The notes: generated from the sequence alone by a model not told the origin. 64,000 bases of DNA from Flavobacterium potami (GCF_020026915.1 NZ_JAINUY010000001.1:124001-188000), one strand, 5' to 3'; counted from the first letter of the stretch, positions 35,519-45,128 are shown. Program-made: numbers and translations.

Positions 35519-36571
35519 ATGAGCGAGCCTTTAATGGTTTTAAAAAAACCTTCTTATCCTTTAACACAGCCACTTTTAAGTTATTTGGAGCGATACGAGC
35601 GTATTTCTAAAGTTTCTGTGTTTTATGATGATTTGCTTCGCTTTTCAGGCTCCATCAATGTTTACGATAAAAATGATACAGATACACTTTGGATTCGTGT
35701 TTATTATGGAGAATTTGAGCGTAATGAAATTGATCTTAATTTAAAGAAAATCTACTCGCTGCTTCATTCTGATGGAAACAGCGAAATCATTCAGTATCTA
35801 AATGTAGATGCAATTGATTATTGTACTTTCGGGAATTCGAAACCTTTTCGAATTAAGGTTAGAAATATCCTAAATGATAATTATGTTCATTTTTACATCA
35901 AAAAAGCTGATGCCTCAAGAATTTACGGATTAGAATTGGAAGATATTCTTTCGCCAGATAAAATCAATTTTTTGGTTTATAAAGATACTTTGATCGAAGA
36001 ACATATTATCGGAATTCCGGGTGATGTTTTTATGGATACATTACTCGAAAGCTGTTCTGAAACAGAAAAGGCGCAAATTGCAAAAGAGTTTGTGAAGTTT
36101 AACGAAAGATGTATGATTAGACTTCTCGGAGATATGCGCGCCTACAATTATGTGATTGTCCCGATTCACGATTTTGATCAGGTAGTATATAAGATTCGCC
36201 CAATCGATTTTGACCAGCAATGTTATGAAGGTAATTTTAAAGTATATCGTCCGCAGTTTTTCAAGGAAAATTTTCCGATGATTCAATTGATTAAAGAGAA
36301 ATTAGAAGAACGTTCGATTATTCAATATAAAGATGAAGAAAGAGCGATTTTGGCGAAGCGTATTCATTCGGCAGAAACCAGAATCCATAAATTATTGAAT
36401 ATAATGTGCCACGATACGATTTCTACACATGAACATTTATTGCAATTAAAAATGGAGTTGTACCGTTATACCAACGACATGAAATTTAAAAATGCAAAAT
36501 CAATGGGACATGTTATGCACGCAGCGTTTGAGTTCATTATCCGTAATTTTAAAAACACTAATTTAGTTTAA
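35519..36571 (+). CDS. Conserved-looking hypothetical protein with a faint kinase-like C-terminal half
   Basis: 350 residues, soluble, no signal peptide. I do not recognise the family. The order FVKFNERCMIRLLGDMRAYNYVIV-type segment (GDMRAYNYVIVP, about 205-216) followed by YKIRPIDFDQQCYEG (about 226-240) is reminiscent of the catalytic loop (GDxxxxN) and DFD metal motif of kinase-like phosphotransferases, but no ATP-binding Gly loop is obvious. The C-terminus is helical (AKRIHSAETRIHKLLNIMCH). It is divergent from the ABC exporter genes and has its own -7 element. Function unknown. Confidence 0.65.
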   Translation: MSEPLMVLKKPSYPLTQPLLSYLERYERISKVSVFYDDLLRFSGSINVYDKNDTDTLWIRVYYGEFERNEIDLNLKKIYSLLHSDGNSEIIQYLNVDAIDYCTFGNSKPFRIKVRNILNDNYVHFYIKKADASRIYGLELEDILSPDKINFLVYKDTLIEEHIIGIPGDVFMDTLLESCSETEKAQIAKEFVKFNERCMIRLLGDMRAYNYVIVPIHDFDQVVYKIRPIDFDQQCYEGNFKVYRPQFFKENFPMIQLIKEKLEERSIIQYKDEERAILAKRIHSAETRIHKLLNIMCHDTISTHEHLLQLKMELYRYTNDMKFKNAKSMGHVMHAAFEFIIRNFKNTNLV

Positions 36572-36581
36572 AAGTTTTACC

Positions 36582-36635
36582 ATAAGTCATATAAGTTCAA
36601 TAGGCATTGCTTCTTAAATTACTTATATGACTTAT
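36582..36635. repeat. Inverted repeat of the ATAAGTCATATAAGT family
   Basis: Perfect 15-base arms 36582-36596 and 36621-36635, loop 24 bases, right after the hypothetical gene. Related in sequence to the arms at 222-394. Confidence 0.85.
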
Positions 36636-36658
36636 ATAGTTTCAAAAAAATAAATTTT

Positions 36659-37525
36659 ATGAAAAAGTCTTTTTTAGTTATTTGTTCAATTGTTTTATTA
36701 GCGTGCCAGAAACAATCTGGTTCTGATTTAAAAGAACTTTATTCGCTTCCAAAAAAAATAAAAGAATCATCTGGAATTACTTATTTTCCTGAAACCAATA
36801 TTCTTTATACTTTGGAAGATAGCGGAAATAAAAACGCGATTTATGCTATTGATTCTAAAGGAAAATTGACTAAAACTATAACTATTTCTAACGCTACAAA
36901 TGTAGATTGGGAAGATATTACAAAAGATAAATCCGGCAATATTTATATTGGAGATTTTGGTAATAATGCCAATGAAAGAAGGGATTTATGTATTTATAAA
37001 GTAGCCAAAAATCAATTGAATAATGATTTGGCCAAAGCCGAATATAAAATCTCATTTTCTTATCCGGAACAAACGGAATTTCCTCCAAAGAAAAAAGAAA
37101 TGTTTTATGATGTTGAAGGTTTCTTTGAACAAAATGGTTATTTCTATCTTTTCACCAAAAACAGAAGTAAAGGTTTTGATGGAACAGCTTTCATATACAA
37201 AATAAAAAATGCGGCAGGAACTCAAAAGGCCGTTAAAATAGGGGAGTTTAAAACTTGTAACAATTACAATCATTGTGTATTAACAAGCGCAACAATTAGC
37301 CCAGATGGAAAAAAAGTGGCGTTATTAAGTCATGATAAAATCTTGTTGTTTAAAGATTTTAAAGGAGATTTATTTCATAAAGGAACACAAACAGAATTGA
37401 GTCTAAATCACTTTTCTCAAAAAGAAGCCATCGTTTTTAAAGACAACAACACTTTGTTAATAGCCGATGAAAAAACAAACAAAATAGGAGGAAAGGTGTA
37501 TGAGTTTAAGCTTCTGAGTCACTAA
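36659..37525 (+). CDS. Beta-propeller-like lipoprotein
   Basis: 288-residue lipoprotein (VLLACQK, C16). Repeated short beta units such as SSGITYFPETNILYTLEDSG, TNVDWEDITKDKSGNIYIGDFG and TISPDGKKVALLSHDKILLF suggest a six-bladed propeller of the NHL/SdiA-regulated/esterase-like kind. The WEDIT and GDFGNN motifs are common in that group. No catalytic residue set is clear. Located at the outer or inner membrane face in the periplasm. Function unknown. Confidence 0.68.
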   Translation: MKKSFLVICSIVLLACQKQSGSDLKELYSLPKKIKESSGITYFPETNILYTLEDSGNKNAIYAIDSKGKLTKTITISNATNVDWEDITKDKSGNIYIGDFGNNANERRDLCIYKVAKNQLNNDLAKAEYKISFSYPEQTEFPPKKKEMFYDVEGFFEQNGYFYLFTKNRSKGFDGTAFIYKIKNAAGTQKAVKIGEFKTCNNYNHCVLTSATISPDGKKVALLSHDKILLFKDFKGDLFHKGTQTELSLNHFSQKEAIVFKDNNTLLIADEKTNKIGGKVYEFKLLSH

Positions 37526-37551
37526 GCTTATAAGATGCTAAGAAAAAAGTT

Positions 37552-37721
37552 AGCCACGAATTTCACTAATTTCCGCTAATTTTTATACAAAGAATAAAAA
37601 TTTAATTTGTGCATATTTGTGTAATTCGTGGCAAACAAACAGCCACGATTTCAGAAGTTTTATAATTAAAATTCGTGAATTCGTGGCTAAAAAAACTTTG
37701 TTCCTTTGAGCCTTTGTGGCT
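37552..37721. repeat. Repeat cluster of the AGCCACGAATT family
   Basis: AGCCACGAATTTCACTAATT at 37552-37571 faces GTAATTCGTGGC at 37621-37632; a second pair is AGCCACGATTTC at 37641 and AATTCGTGAATTCGTGGCT near 37669-37688. A CTTTGAGCCTTTGTGGCT piece follows at 37704-37721. These fill the gap between two convergent genes. Confidence 0.8.
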
Positions 37722-37727
37722 ATGAAC

Positions 37728-40700
37728 CTAGAAACTATAAGCCGCTCCAAAAATCACCCTTCCGATTTCGTCGGGAGATTTGAAATACGAAATTCTTGCC
37801 GTAATTACATTTATAGCATTCAACCAAAGTCCGCCGCCGTAATCGTGATGCCATTTTTTAGAATCTTCACCGTCCAACCAAACTCTTCCGTAGTCAAAAC
37901 CACCTAAAATTCCGTACGTCATTGGCGCAAGCGTTTTTCTGATTTTACCAATACTTAAACGTAAATCTGAACTTTGAGAGAAATAAGAATTTCCTAAGAA
38001 ACGTTCATTTCTAAATCCGCGTAAATCGGTATCGCCACCTAAAGAAGCTCCTTGATAAAATTCGTAGTTGTTATTTAAAATGGCTTTTCCTTTAACGTAA
38101 GTTGCTAAAATCAATTTTCCGTTATGATCTAATTTATGCGTAAAACCTAAAACACTTTCTAGAGTTGGGAAATTCTTTTTCGTTTCATCTAGATTGGTTG
38201 TCCATGTTCCAGCAAGCATAAAATATATACCTAGAGTTGGTTTCGCTACAAAATCTGAATTTTTAAACAGATATTTAACCTTTAAGCTTCCAAAATTTTG
38301 AGCATCAAATATATCTGGATTTACGATTCCGGGAATGTTAATATATCGGTTTTCAGTTTTTTCAACATTCATTCGCTGAAAAATTGGCTGAACACTAAAT
38401 TCACTTCCATATCTTCCAACATGGCGAATCGCTCCAGAAGCATTAAACTTTCTGATACGAACTCGATTATAATCCAAATCATCGTCGTTTTCATATTTTG
38501 ATTCATTTCCATAACCAAAATAGTTCATTGCAAAATTCGGAGTTGTATATAAAGATTCGACATCGATAACCCATTTTCCTAATAAACCAGGAAAATGTGC
38601 CGCATAATTAAACTCTAAACCGCCCGTAGCAAAATAATAGAAAGCATTAAGAACATGTCTTTGCGTGTAAGGGTTTTGTTTGAAATTATTAACGGTGTAA
38701 TTTAAATTGATTCCCACTTTTACGCCGTCATCAGGATTAAATCCGATATTTGGAAGTCCCGAAACGACATTATATTTTGGTCTTTCATAATTGTATGTAT
38801 TCACATCATAATCGTCCGTCAATTGTGTTTGTGTTTTAGAATCCAGATTATAAGTATTTGGTTTTGATTTAAAATCGTAAACAATCACTTTTTTTCCGTT
38901 TTCAATATTGTAGGTGTCATTGTTCTGCCCACCGATTAAACGAATTTTGATATTAGATTTCTGGTCACCTTTAACTTCAAAAACATCATCGTCATCCAAA
39001 CCATAAATCCATAAATTTCGAGTTTTGGCATCCGTTACATTTTTCTTGTAAACTAAATCATCTCCTTCTTTTTTAATCCTGAAAACCTGAATTTCAATTC
39101 CTTTTCGAACATTATGATTCAAAACAAATTTGTCTTTTTTGTCAGTTCCGGCAATCATTACGGTTTTGCTTAAAACATCAGAATAGCGAATAGCATATTT
39201 CTGGAGATCTTTTTTTCTGTTTTTCAGTTTCGCTTTGATCTCATCAATTGTTGCATCTTGGACTTCTTTTGGTAAATTTTTGAAAGCAACATCAATATCG
39301 CTGTCAGATAAATTTTCCTGAATGTATTTTGCTTGCTCAATCCAGTCTTTTTCTGTTGCCGTTTTCAGGAAAGCCAAATCCATCGGATACGGTTCTCTGC
39401 TCAGCCATTTTACATTATCAATTTTATGTTTGAAAGTTCGCATATGACGCAACGCTGGAATATTCATTAAAATAGAAAGCAAAGCACCGTCATATTTTAC
39501 AAAAGCCTGATCTCTGTCTCGCGGAATAGGTCGGTAAATGACTTTTCCGTTTTCTTTATATTCAGCCCAACGCCATTGATCGCTGTGTCTGTCCCAATCG
39601 CCCAAAAGCATATCAAACAATCTCGCTTTAATATATTCTTTTTCATCAACAGTATATTTTTCGTCTTTATGAAGATTCAGCATCATTTCATCGGTTCCGA
39701 TAATATTACCTGGTTTTCCGAAATTTTTTCCATCCAAATGATTATCAGCAGGTCTTTCTTCGACCATGTATAATTGATCACCATAACCGGCATTAAATTC
39801 GCCTAAACCATTTTGCTTCGGAATATAATATAAAATCGGATTAGTATGTCTTAAACCAATCTTATCAGACATGCTTCCAATAGCAAAAGAAGAATAGGGA
39901 TGAGAAGTGGTATAGAAATCAAACAGAAAATCTTCTGCGTATGTTTTTTCAAAATCGTTTACCACATACTGATCTTTGAAAGCAACAGATTGTAAAAATA
40001 CAGAAGCACTTTTTTTCATGGCTCGCATAACATATTCTCGGCCTTGAGGATCAGACATTCTTAAAGAAACAGATTGATGTCCGCCGCCTTCGCGAATGGG
40101 TTTCAAGCCGCCTTTTAAAGTATCTACAGTAGCAGTAGTTGCCTCAATTGGAAGACTGTAGTATTTTCTATAATGGTTACCAAACAAAAATCTGTGAAAA
40201 GCACTTTTAGTGGTCATTTTTGTAGAATAAATCGAAGCAGTAACCTTTGAAGGAAAAGTATTTGGAAGATTTGCAGCCCAATTAATTTCTTTTGCTTTTA
40301 TGATCTCTTTCTCAAATAATAATTTCTCTTTATTATTATTGTTTCCATAGAATGAAACTTTTGCATCTCCACTTTTAAATAAAGTCAAAGTTGCGTAACC
40401 ATTTCCTCCATAAGAAAAATCAAACGGATTTATAGCTCTGGCCGCTTCCGATTTTGATCCAGCACCACTTATAATCTGCTGAATGTTTTCTTTACTAATG
40501 TATTGAAGATTATGATCATGTCCAGAAACTACAATAACGTTTTTTTGTTTTTGCAAAAGTGTTTTAATTCGCTTTGCATAAATTGTATATTGTTTGTTTT
40601 GAATATCCTGCGGACTAACACCAGATGTTTTTCTTAGTAAATTGATAAAAGAACCAATTATTGGCAACGGAATTTTTTTCTCTAGTGGAAATAATTGTTT

Positions 40701-41459
40701 TTCTAATGAAAATTGTCCGCCGTGAGTTCCATTGCTTAAAAGTGGATGGTGAATCGCTAAAACAACAGTTTTTTCCTGATTTTTATTTAAAAGGCTTTCC
40801 AATTCCTCGAAAAAATCTTCTCTGGATTTAATTTCACAATTATCGTTAATTGTCGGATGATTGTCCCAATCTTCCAGAAACCATTCACTATCAACAGCTA
40901 TCAACGTTGCAGTGCTATCGATTTTTACATCTTCAATAGGGCAAGATTTTCTAGGTAAAAAAGCTTTTTTATCGTTTAAATATTTAGTTACAAAATCGGC
41001 TTGTTTTTCTAGTCCTTTAATGCCGCTGTACCAATCGTGATTTCCTGGAATAACAATTGTTTTTCCTCTAAAACCTTTCGTTAATTTTAATTGATTAGTT
41101 AGTTTTGTTTCTGCTAAAGCTTTGTCTTTCGCGTTTTTATCTGCAGGAAAGCCTTTTGGGTAAATATTGTCTCCTAAAAAAAGCAGAGTCGACTTTTTAC
41201 TTGCTTTTTCAAGCCTTTTATGTAAGAGTTCTAGGGTCTGTTGTGCTTGCTGTTCATCAGCGTTTCCTGCGTCTCCGACTAAATAAAAAGTATGTGCAAT
41301 TTTTATAGTGTCTGTAGCGTTTTCATTTTCGTTCGCGCTTACATTTTTTCCGTATTGGGGCTTGTTGGTTGCGCAAGAATAAACAAGGAAAAGTGTGGTT
41401 AAAGCAATAGTTCCCGTTTTAATTTTTGCAATAAAATGATTATCCAAAAACAATTTCAT
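37728..41459 (-). CDS. Metallophosphoesterase fused to a BamA-like outer-membrane barrel
   Basis: 1243-residue lipoprotein-like protein (VYSCATN, C29). Residues 55-380 form a calcineurin-like phosphoesterase: GDAG (62-65), GDNIYP (96-101), GNHDW (139-143), HHPLL (237-241), GHDHN (313-317), the full metal set. The middle part (about 430-850) has kinase-free helical and beta segments (REYVMRAMKKSASVFLQS, GDWDRHSDQWRWA). The end (from about 880) is a barrel of the BamA/surface-antigen type with GGDTDLRGFRNERFLGN and final VIFGAAYSF. It probably sits in the outer membrane with the esterase in the periplasm or on the surface. Substrate unknown. Confidence 0.85.
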   Translation of the reverse strand: MKLFLDNHFIAKIKTGTIALTTLFLVYSCATNKPQYGKNVSANENENATDTIKIAHTFYLVGDAGNADEQQAQQTLELLHKRLEKASKKSTLLFLGDNIYPKGFPADKNAKDKALAETKLTNQLKLTKGFRGKTIVIPGNHDWYSGIKGLEKQADFVTKYLNDKKAFLPRKSCPIEDVKIDSTATLIAVDSEWFLEDWDNHPTINDNCEIKSREDFFEELESLLNKNQEKTVVLAIHHPLLSNGTHGGQFSLEKQLFPLEKKIPLPIIGSFINLLRKTSGVSPQDIQNKQYTIYAKRIKTLLQKQKNVIVVSGHDHNLQYISKENIQQIISGAGSKSEAARAINPFDFSYGGNGYATLTLFKSGDAKVSFYGNNNNKEKLLFEKEIIKAKEINWAANLPNTFPSKVTASIYSTKMTTKSAFHRFLFGNHYRKYYSLPIEATTATVDTLKGGLKPIREGGGHQSVSLRMSDPQGREYVMRAMKKSASVFLQSVAFKDQYVVNDFEKTYAEDFLFDFYTTSHPYSSFAIGSMSDKIGLRHTNPILYYIPKQNGLGEFNAGYGDQLYMVEERPADNHLDGKNFGKPGNIIGTDEMMLNLHKDEKYTVDEKEYIKARLFDMLLGDWDRHSDQWRWAEYKENGKVIYRPIPRDRDQAFVKYDGALLSILMNIPALRHMRTFKHKIDNVKWLSREPYPMDLAFLKTATEKDWIEQAKYIQENLSDSDIDVAFKNLPKEVQDATIDEIKAKLKNRKKDLQKYAIRYSDVLSKTVMIAGTDKKDKFVLNHNVRKGIEIQVFRIKKEGDDLVYKKNVTDAKTRNLWIYGLDDDDVFEVKGDQKSNIKIRLIGGQNNDTYNIENGKKVIVYDFKSKPNTYNLDSKTQTQLTDDYDVNTYNYERPKYNVVSGLPNIGFNPDDGVKVGINLNYTVNNFKQNPYTQRHVLNAFYYFATGGLEFNYAAHFPGLLGKWVIDVESLYTTPNFAMNYFGYGNESKYENDDDLDYNRVRIRKFNASGAIRHVGRYGSEFSVQPIFQRMNVEKTENRYINIPGIVNPDIFDAQNFGSLKVKYLFKNSDFVAKPTLGIYFMLAGTWTTNLDETKKNFPTLESVLGFTHKLDHNGKLILATYVKGKAILNNNYEFYQGASLGGDTDLRGFRNERFLGNSYFSQSSDLRLSIGKIRKTLAPMTYGILGGFDYGRVWLDGEDSKKWHHDYGGGLWLNAINVITARISYFKSPDEIGRVIFGAAYSF

Positions 41460-41485
41460 AATTTAGTGGTATAAAAATATTCTTT

Positions 41486-42670
41486 ATGAATCTAATAGAA
41501 CAATCCGAAGATTTCGTCAGTAATTTACTCAAAGATAAACTTTCTAATTTATATTCTTATCATAATTTTAACCATACTTTCACAGTGGTTAATGCGGTAA
41601 AAGAACTTTGTAAAAAAGAAGATGTTGAAGGTGACGATAAAGAAGCACTTTTAGTAGCTGCTTGGTTTCATGATACCGGATATGTTCAGGGTTATGAAAA
41701 CCATGAAGCAAAGAGTATTAAAATAGCGGAAGATTTTTTGAAAGAAAAAGGCAAGTCGGAAGAATTTATAAAACTTGTTTCAAGCTTGATTTTGGCTACA
41801 GCCAAAGAATATGTACCAAAAACGCATTTGGAAAAAATCATTAAAGATGCAGATTATGCTCATTTAATGGGAACGGAGTATACGACAACCTGCGAATTAT
41901 TACGTCTGGAACTAAAAAATACCGGAATAGTAAGTTTTTCAAATGCAGAGTGGACAAAAGAAAACTTAAACTTCTTGTTGAATAAACATCGTTTTTATAC
42001 CGATTATGCATTAAGAAAGTGGCAACCATTAAAAGAAAAGAATCTTTTAGTGATTCAGAAAAAAATTAATAAGCAAGAAGTAAAAGCCGCTGCTGCGATA
42101 GAAGAAGAAAACAAAAAGAAAGATAAAGCCGAAAAACCAGATCGTGGAATCGATACTTTGTTTCGTGTTACGCTTGGAAATCACACTCGTTTAAGCGGAA
42201 TTGCAGATAGTAAAGCCAATATCTTATTGTCTGTAAATGCCATTATTATCTCGATTGCGCTTTCGTCTATTATTCCAAAATTGGATAGTCCAAAAAATGC
42301 ACATTTAGTTGTTCCGACATTTATAATGTTGATGTCAAGCGTGATTACAATCATTTTTGCTATTCTTTCGACAAGACCAAAAGTTACTTCGGGATTTTTT
42401 ACACGTGACGATGTAGAAGCTAAAAAAGTGAATTTAATGTTCTTTGGAAATTTCTATAAAATGCCTCTAGAAGATTATGACTGGGCAATGAATGAAATGA
42501 TGAAAGACAGAGATTATCTATACTCGACCATGATTAAAGATTTGTATTACTTAGGATTGGTTTTACAACGAAAATATAATTTACTCCGAATTGCTTATAA
42601 CTTTTTCATGGTGGGAATAATTATTACTGTTATTTCGTTTGTGATTGCTTTTAAAGGGATTACGATCTAA
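41486..42670 (+). CDS. HD-domain protein fused to a Pycsar-effector-type membrane domain (PycTM/DUF5706)
   Basis: 394 residues. The N-terminal HD phosphohydrolase domain has H30 (NFNHTF), H62-D63 (WFHDTGY) and D121 (KDADYAHL), the full metal set. A charged linker (about 190-220) leads to a membrane domain with ADSKANILLSVNAIIISIAL (240-259), a second helix (about 276-296, then STRPKVTSG) and a last helix (about 370-390). This is the domain of Pycsar TM effectors, which respond to cyclic pyrimidine nucleotides. It lies only 26 bases from the divergent phosphoesterase gene. No nucleotide cyclase is encoded nearby, so a role in defence is not shown. Confidence 0.82.
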   Translation: MNLIEQSEDFVSNLLKDKLSNLYSYHNFNHTFTVVNAVKELCKKEDVEGDDKEALLVAAWFHDTGYVQGYENHEAKSIKIAEDFLKEKGKSEEFIKLVSSLILATAKEYVPKTHLEKIIKDADYAHLMGTEYTTTCELLRLELKNTGIVSFSNAEWTKENLNFLLNKHRFYTDYALRKWQPLKEKNLLVIQKKINKQEVKAAAAIEEENKKKDKAEKPDRGIDTLFRVTLGNHTRLSGIADSKANILLSVNAIIISIALSSIIPKLDSPKNAHLVVPTFIMLMSSVITIIFAILSTRPKVTSGFFTRDDVEAKKVNLMFFGNFYKMPLEDYDWAMNEMMKDRDYLYSTMIKDLYYLGLVLQRKYNLLRIAYNFFMVGIIITVISFVIAFKGITI

Positions 42671-42690
42671 AAAAAATATTTACTTATAAA

Positions 42691-42728
42691 AAAAGCGTTG
42701 TCAGATTTCAAACTTTGACAACGCTTTT
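42691..42728. terminator. Bidirectional terminator between convergent genes
   Basis: AAAAGCGTTGTCA / TGACAACGCTTTT, perfect 13-base arms, A/T-runs on both sides; serves the HD-PycTM gene and the GAF gene. Confidence 0.93.
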
Positions 42729-42732
42729 CTTT

Positions 42733-45102
42733 TTAATTTAATTCATCCAGCAAATCCTGATAAGTAATTTTTTTTGTTCCAGATTTAGAAGTGTTATTTA
42801 TTACTTTAACACGAATTGCTCTCAAACCAGAAACTCCTTGAAGGTCTTCAACTTCAAATTGCTCGATTGAAGGTTCCAGAATTTTTTTGTGTTGCAAGTA
42901 TTTAATGTATTTTAAATATTCTGCTTCTTCACTGTTTTGAGAGTAAACGATTGTGATTTTTTCTTTTTCAGTAATTCTTTCGTTTGTTCCTTTAATATTC
43001 GATTTGTCGATTCGTTTTTTAACGACTTCATATCTTGCATTGTAGGTTCCGTCAACATCAAAGCGTTTTTCATCCATTCTAAAACGAATTGAAAGTGGCG
43101 AACTGAATACTAAAATCAAAGAAGTAACATCCAGCTCATAAGGAAGCGATTCTTTAAGTTCGTGATGTTCCAGTTCCATCTCGCACAAAGTCTGTAATTG
43201 CCATAAACGAAGATTATGCAAATACATAATATCAAATGGTTTTGTTGGCGAAATAGAAGCTCCGATATACAAATTATGCTCTACACCATCGGTCTTAAAA
43301 CGCTCGTAGTAATGCGGATAAATTTGTTGCGCTTCGACTTGTTTTCTGTCTAAAACGGTCGCCAATCTCTTGTTGATAATCGACATTGCATTGTCAAACT
43401 TCTTTCTTTCATGATAAAACATTCCTGTTTTTTCATCTAGTCTTTCAAAATACAATTCAGCTAATTTTTCGTCTTTAGCATTTCCTTTCGTATTCTTTAA
43501 TATTGGATGAATTTCTTCTTCAATGTAACGCTGAATATGTTGTTCGGTATCAGCCTTTAAAGGAAAATCCAATTCACTTCGAAGTGACTCCAATTCAAAC
43601 TTTCTTTGTTCTAGAAGAACTAGATTTGAATTTGGTTTTTGATTATCGAAGATTTCCAGAAGTGCCGTCAATTGACTTTTTAAATCAATTTTTACAGTTT
43701 CGTTTCTGTGTTCAGACGAACTTTTTATGTCGATTTGTCCATACAATGGAAATACGTTTTTAAAGACAATTTCTTTAAAAATATAATCTTTTGTATGATT
43801 CAGGTTTTGAAAATAATTTTGAGATTCTTTTTTAAATTTCCAATACACACTTGGGTGAATTGTAGTATACTCTCGTTGAATAATTGCCTCAACCTGATGT
43901 TGCATGTCTGTATTGTAACGATCAATAGTGTCTGTTAAATACGGAAGAACCAAATCGAGTTTTGTAGCATTGACACTATTTAAATCTCTTGGGTTTTCAG
44001 AAACTAGTTCGACAACTCCCAATAAATGATCGTTTTTAATGACTGGAGCAAAAATACAGCTTTGAATTTTTTGGTTTAGTAAATGCTCACCCAATCTTTT
44101 GTTTGTTGATTCTTCGGTAAATTTTGTAACATCAGAAATTACAAAAGGCTCTTTATTATCTAATAGATTTTCGAAAGAACATCCAAAAAAAGCATTTTTA
44201 CAATCTACTTCCTGATCGGCGTAAAGTAAAAAACTTTTCATTTGGTTTTCATATTTTGCAGGCCTGATAAATTTCTCTTCTTCAGGATTGTAGATTATAA
44301 ATCCAACTTTTAAATTCGGAAGATTAAAAATCGATTGGAAAATATTAGAAACTTCCTGATCTGTAGCAACTGTTTTTGGCCCAGGTTTCAAGAGATTACT
44401 TTTTAATATAGAAATTGCACTTTCTGTAGTAGCATCAAATAAAGAAACAATTCCAAATCCTCTTAGTATCCAGCTTCCTTTTGGGAATTTTGATTTCCAT
44501 AAATCGATATCATTATAATTATCAATCAACTGATTAATATCTTCCTGAGTTAACGGAATTGAATTTTCAGTTGGAATAATTTCCATGAAATCAGCATTGT
44601 ATAAAATACGATAATGTTTCTCAACACCATTTTCATCTGGAATATCATAGAAAAAAGGCTGATTAAAATCGATATGTTGTTTGTAATAATAGCTTAAAAT
44701 CAAACAACAATTATTAATGTAGAATTGATGTTCGCTAAAATCACGAATTTCCATATAAAATTCATCTCCTGCATTTTTCAGAATTTTTTTGAAACGTTCT
44801 GTATAGTTAAAGGAAATATTTTGAAATGGAATCGTAACGGCTTTTATTTCGTTGTTTGTTAAGGCAGTTGGAAATAAATCGGCTAATATGTTTTTGATTA
44901 AGGCCTCATTCTCTTTAATAATAGCATAATCAGTAATACCAGTTCGTAATTCTGGAATCAAATCAATTTGTTCGAGAATAGCTTTAGCGTAATTTGATCT
45001 GTAGTCAACATCAGACAAAGCAATTTCTTCAAAAGATTCAATTAGCTTATGGAAAGAGATTATAGTGGTAAAAGGACTTTCTTTGAAAAATTGAATATCC
45101 AT
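42733..45102 (-). CDS. Large GAF-domain protein of unknown output
   Basis: 789 residues, soluble, no signal peptide. A GAF domain is visible at about 245-395 (GFIIYNPEEEKFI, FVISDVTKF, SCIFAPVIKNDHLLGVVELVS). The N-terminal 240 residues and the C-terminal 390 residues are mostly helical and match nothing I recognise; no kinase, cyclase, phosphodiesterase or DNA-binding motif is seen. It may be a small-molecule or redox sensor acting through protein contact. Single gene with a -7 element upstream and a shared terminator. Confidence 0.75.
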   Translation of the reverse strand: MDIQFFKESPFTTIISFHKLIESFEEIALSDVDYRSNYAKAILEQIDLIPELRTGITDYAIIKENEALIKNILADLFPTALTNNEIKAVTIPFQNISFNYTERFKKILKNAGDEFYMEIRDFSEHQFYINNCCLILSYYYKQHIDFNQPFFYDIPDENGVEKHYRILYNADFMEIIPTENSIPLTQEDINQLIDNYNDIDLWKSKFPKGSWILRGFGIVSLFDATTESAISILKSNLLKPGPKTVATDQEVSNIFQSIFNLPNLKVGFIIYNPEEEKFIRPAKYENQMKSFLLYADQEVDCKNAFFGCSFENLLDNKEPFVISDVTKFTEESTNKRLGEHLLNQKIQSCIFAPVIKNDHLLGVVELVSENPRDLNSVNATKLDLVLPYLTDTIDRYNTDMQHQVEAIIQREYTTIHPSVYWKFKKESQNYFQNLNHTKDYIFKEIVFKNVFPLYGQIDIKSSSEHRNETVKIDLKSQLTALLEIFDNQKPNSNLVLLEQRKFELESLRSELDFPLKADTEQHIQRYIEEEIHPILKNTKGNAKDEKLAELYFERLDEKTGMFYHERKKFDNAMSIINKRLATVLDRKQVEAQQIYPHYYERFKTDGVEHNLYIGASISPTKPFDIMYLHNLRLWQLQTLCEMELEHHELKESLPYELDVTSLILVFSSPLSIRFRMDEKRFDVDGTYNARYEVVKKRIDKSNIKGTNERITEKEKITIVYSQNSEEAEYLKYIKYLQHKKILEPSIEQFEVEDLQGVSGLRAIRVKVINNTSKSGTKKITYQDLLDELN

Positions 45103-45120
45103 CTTAGTTTATTTTTAATG

Positions 45121-45128
45121 CAAAATTA
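45121..45128 (-). promoter_or_regulatory. -7 element of the GAF gene
   Basis: TAATTTTG on the minus strand fits TAnnTTTG, 18 bases before the ATG. Confidence 0.55.

Noticed and set aside
41486..45102. A two-gene Pycsar-type defence operon
   Set aside because: The neighbour of the HD-PycTM gene is a convergent GAF protein with no cyclase motif, and the divergent neighbour is a phosphoesterase. A defence system cannot be claimed.
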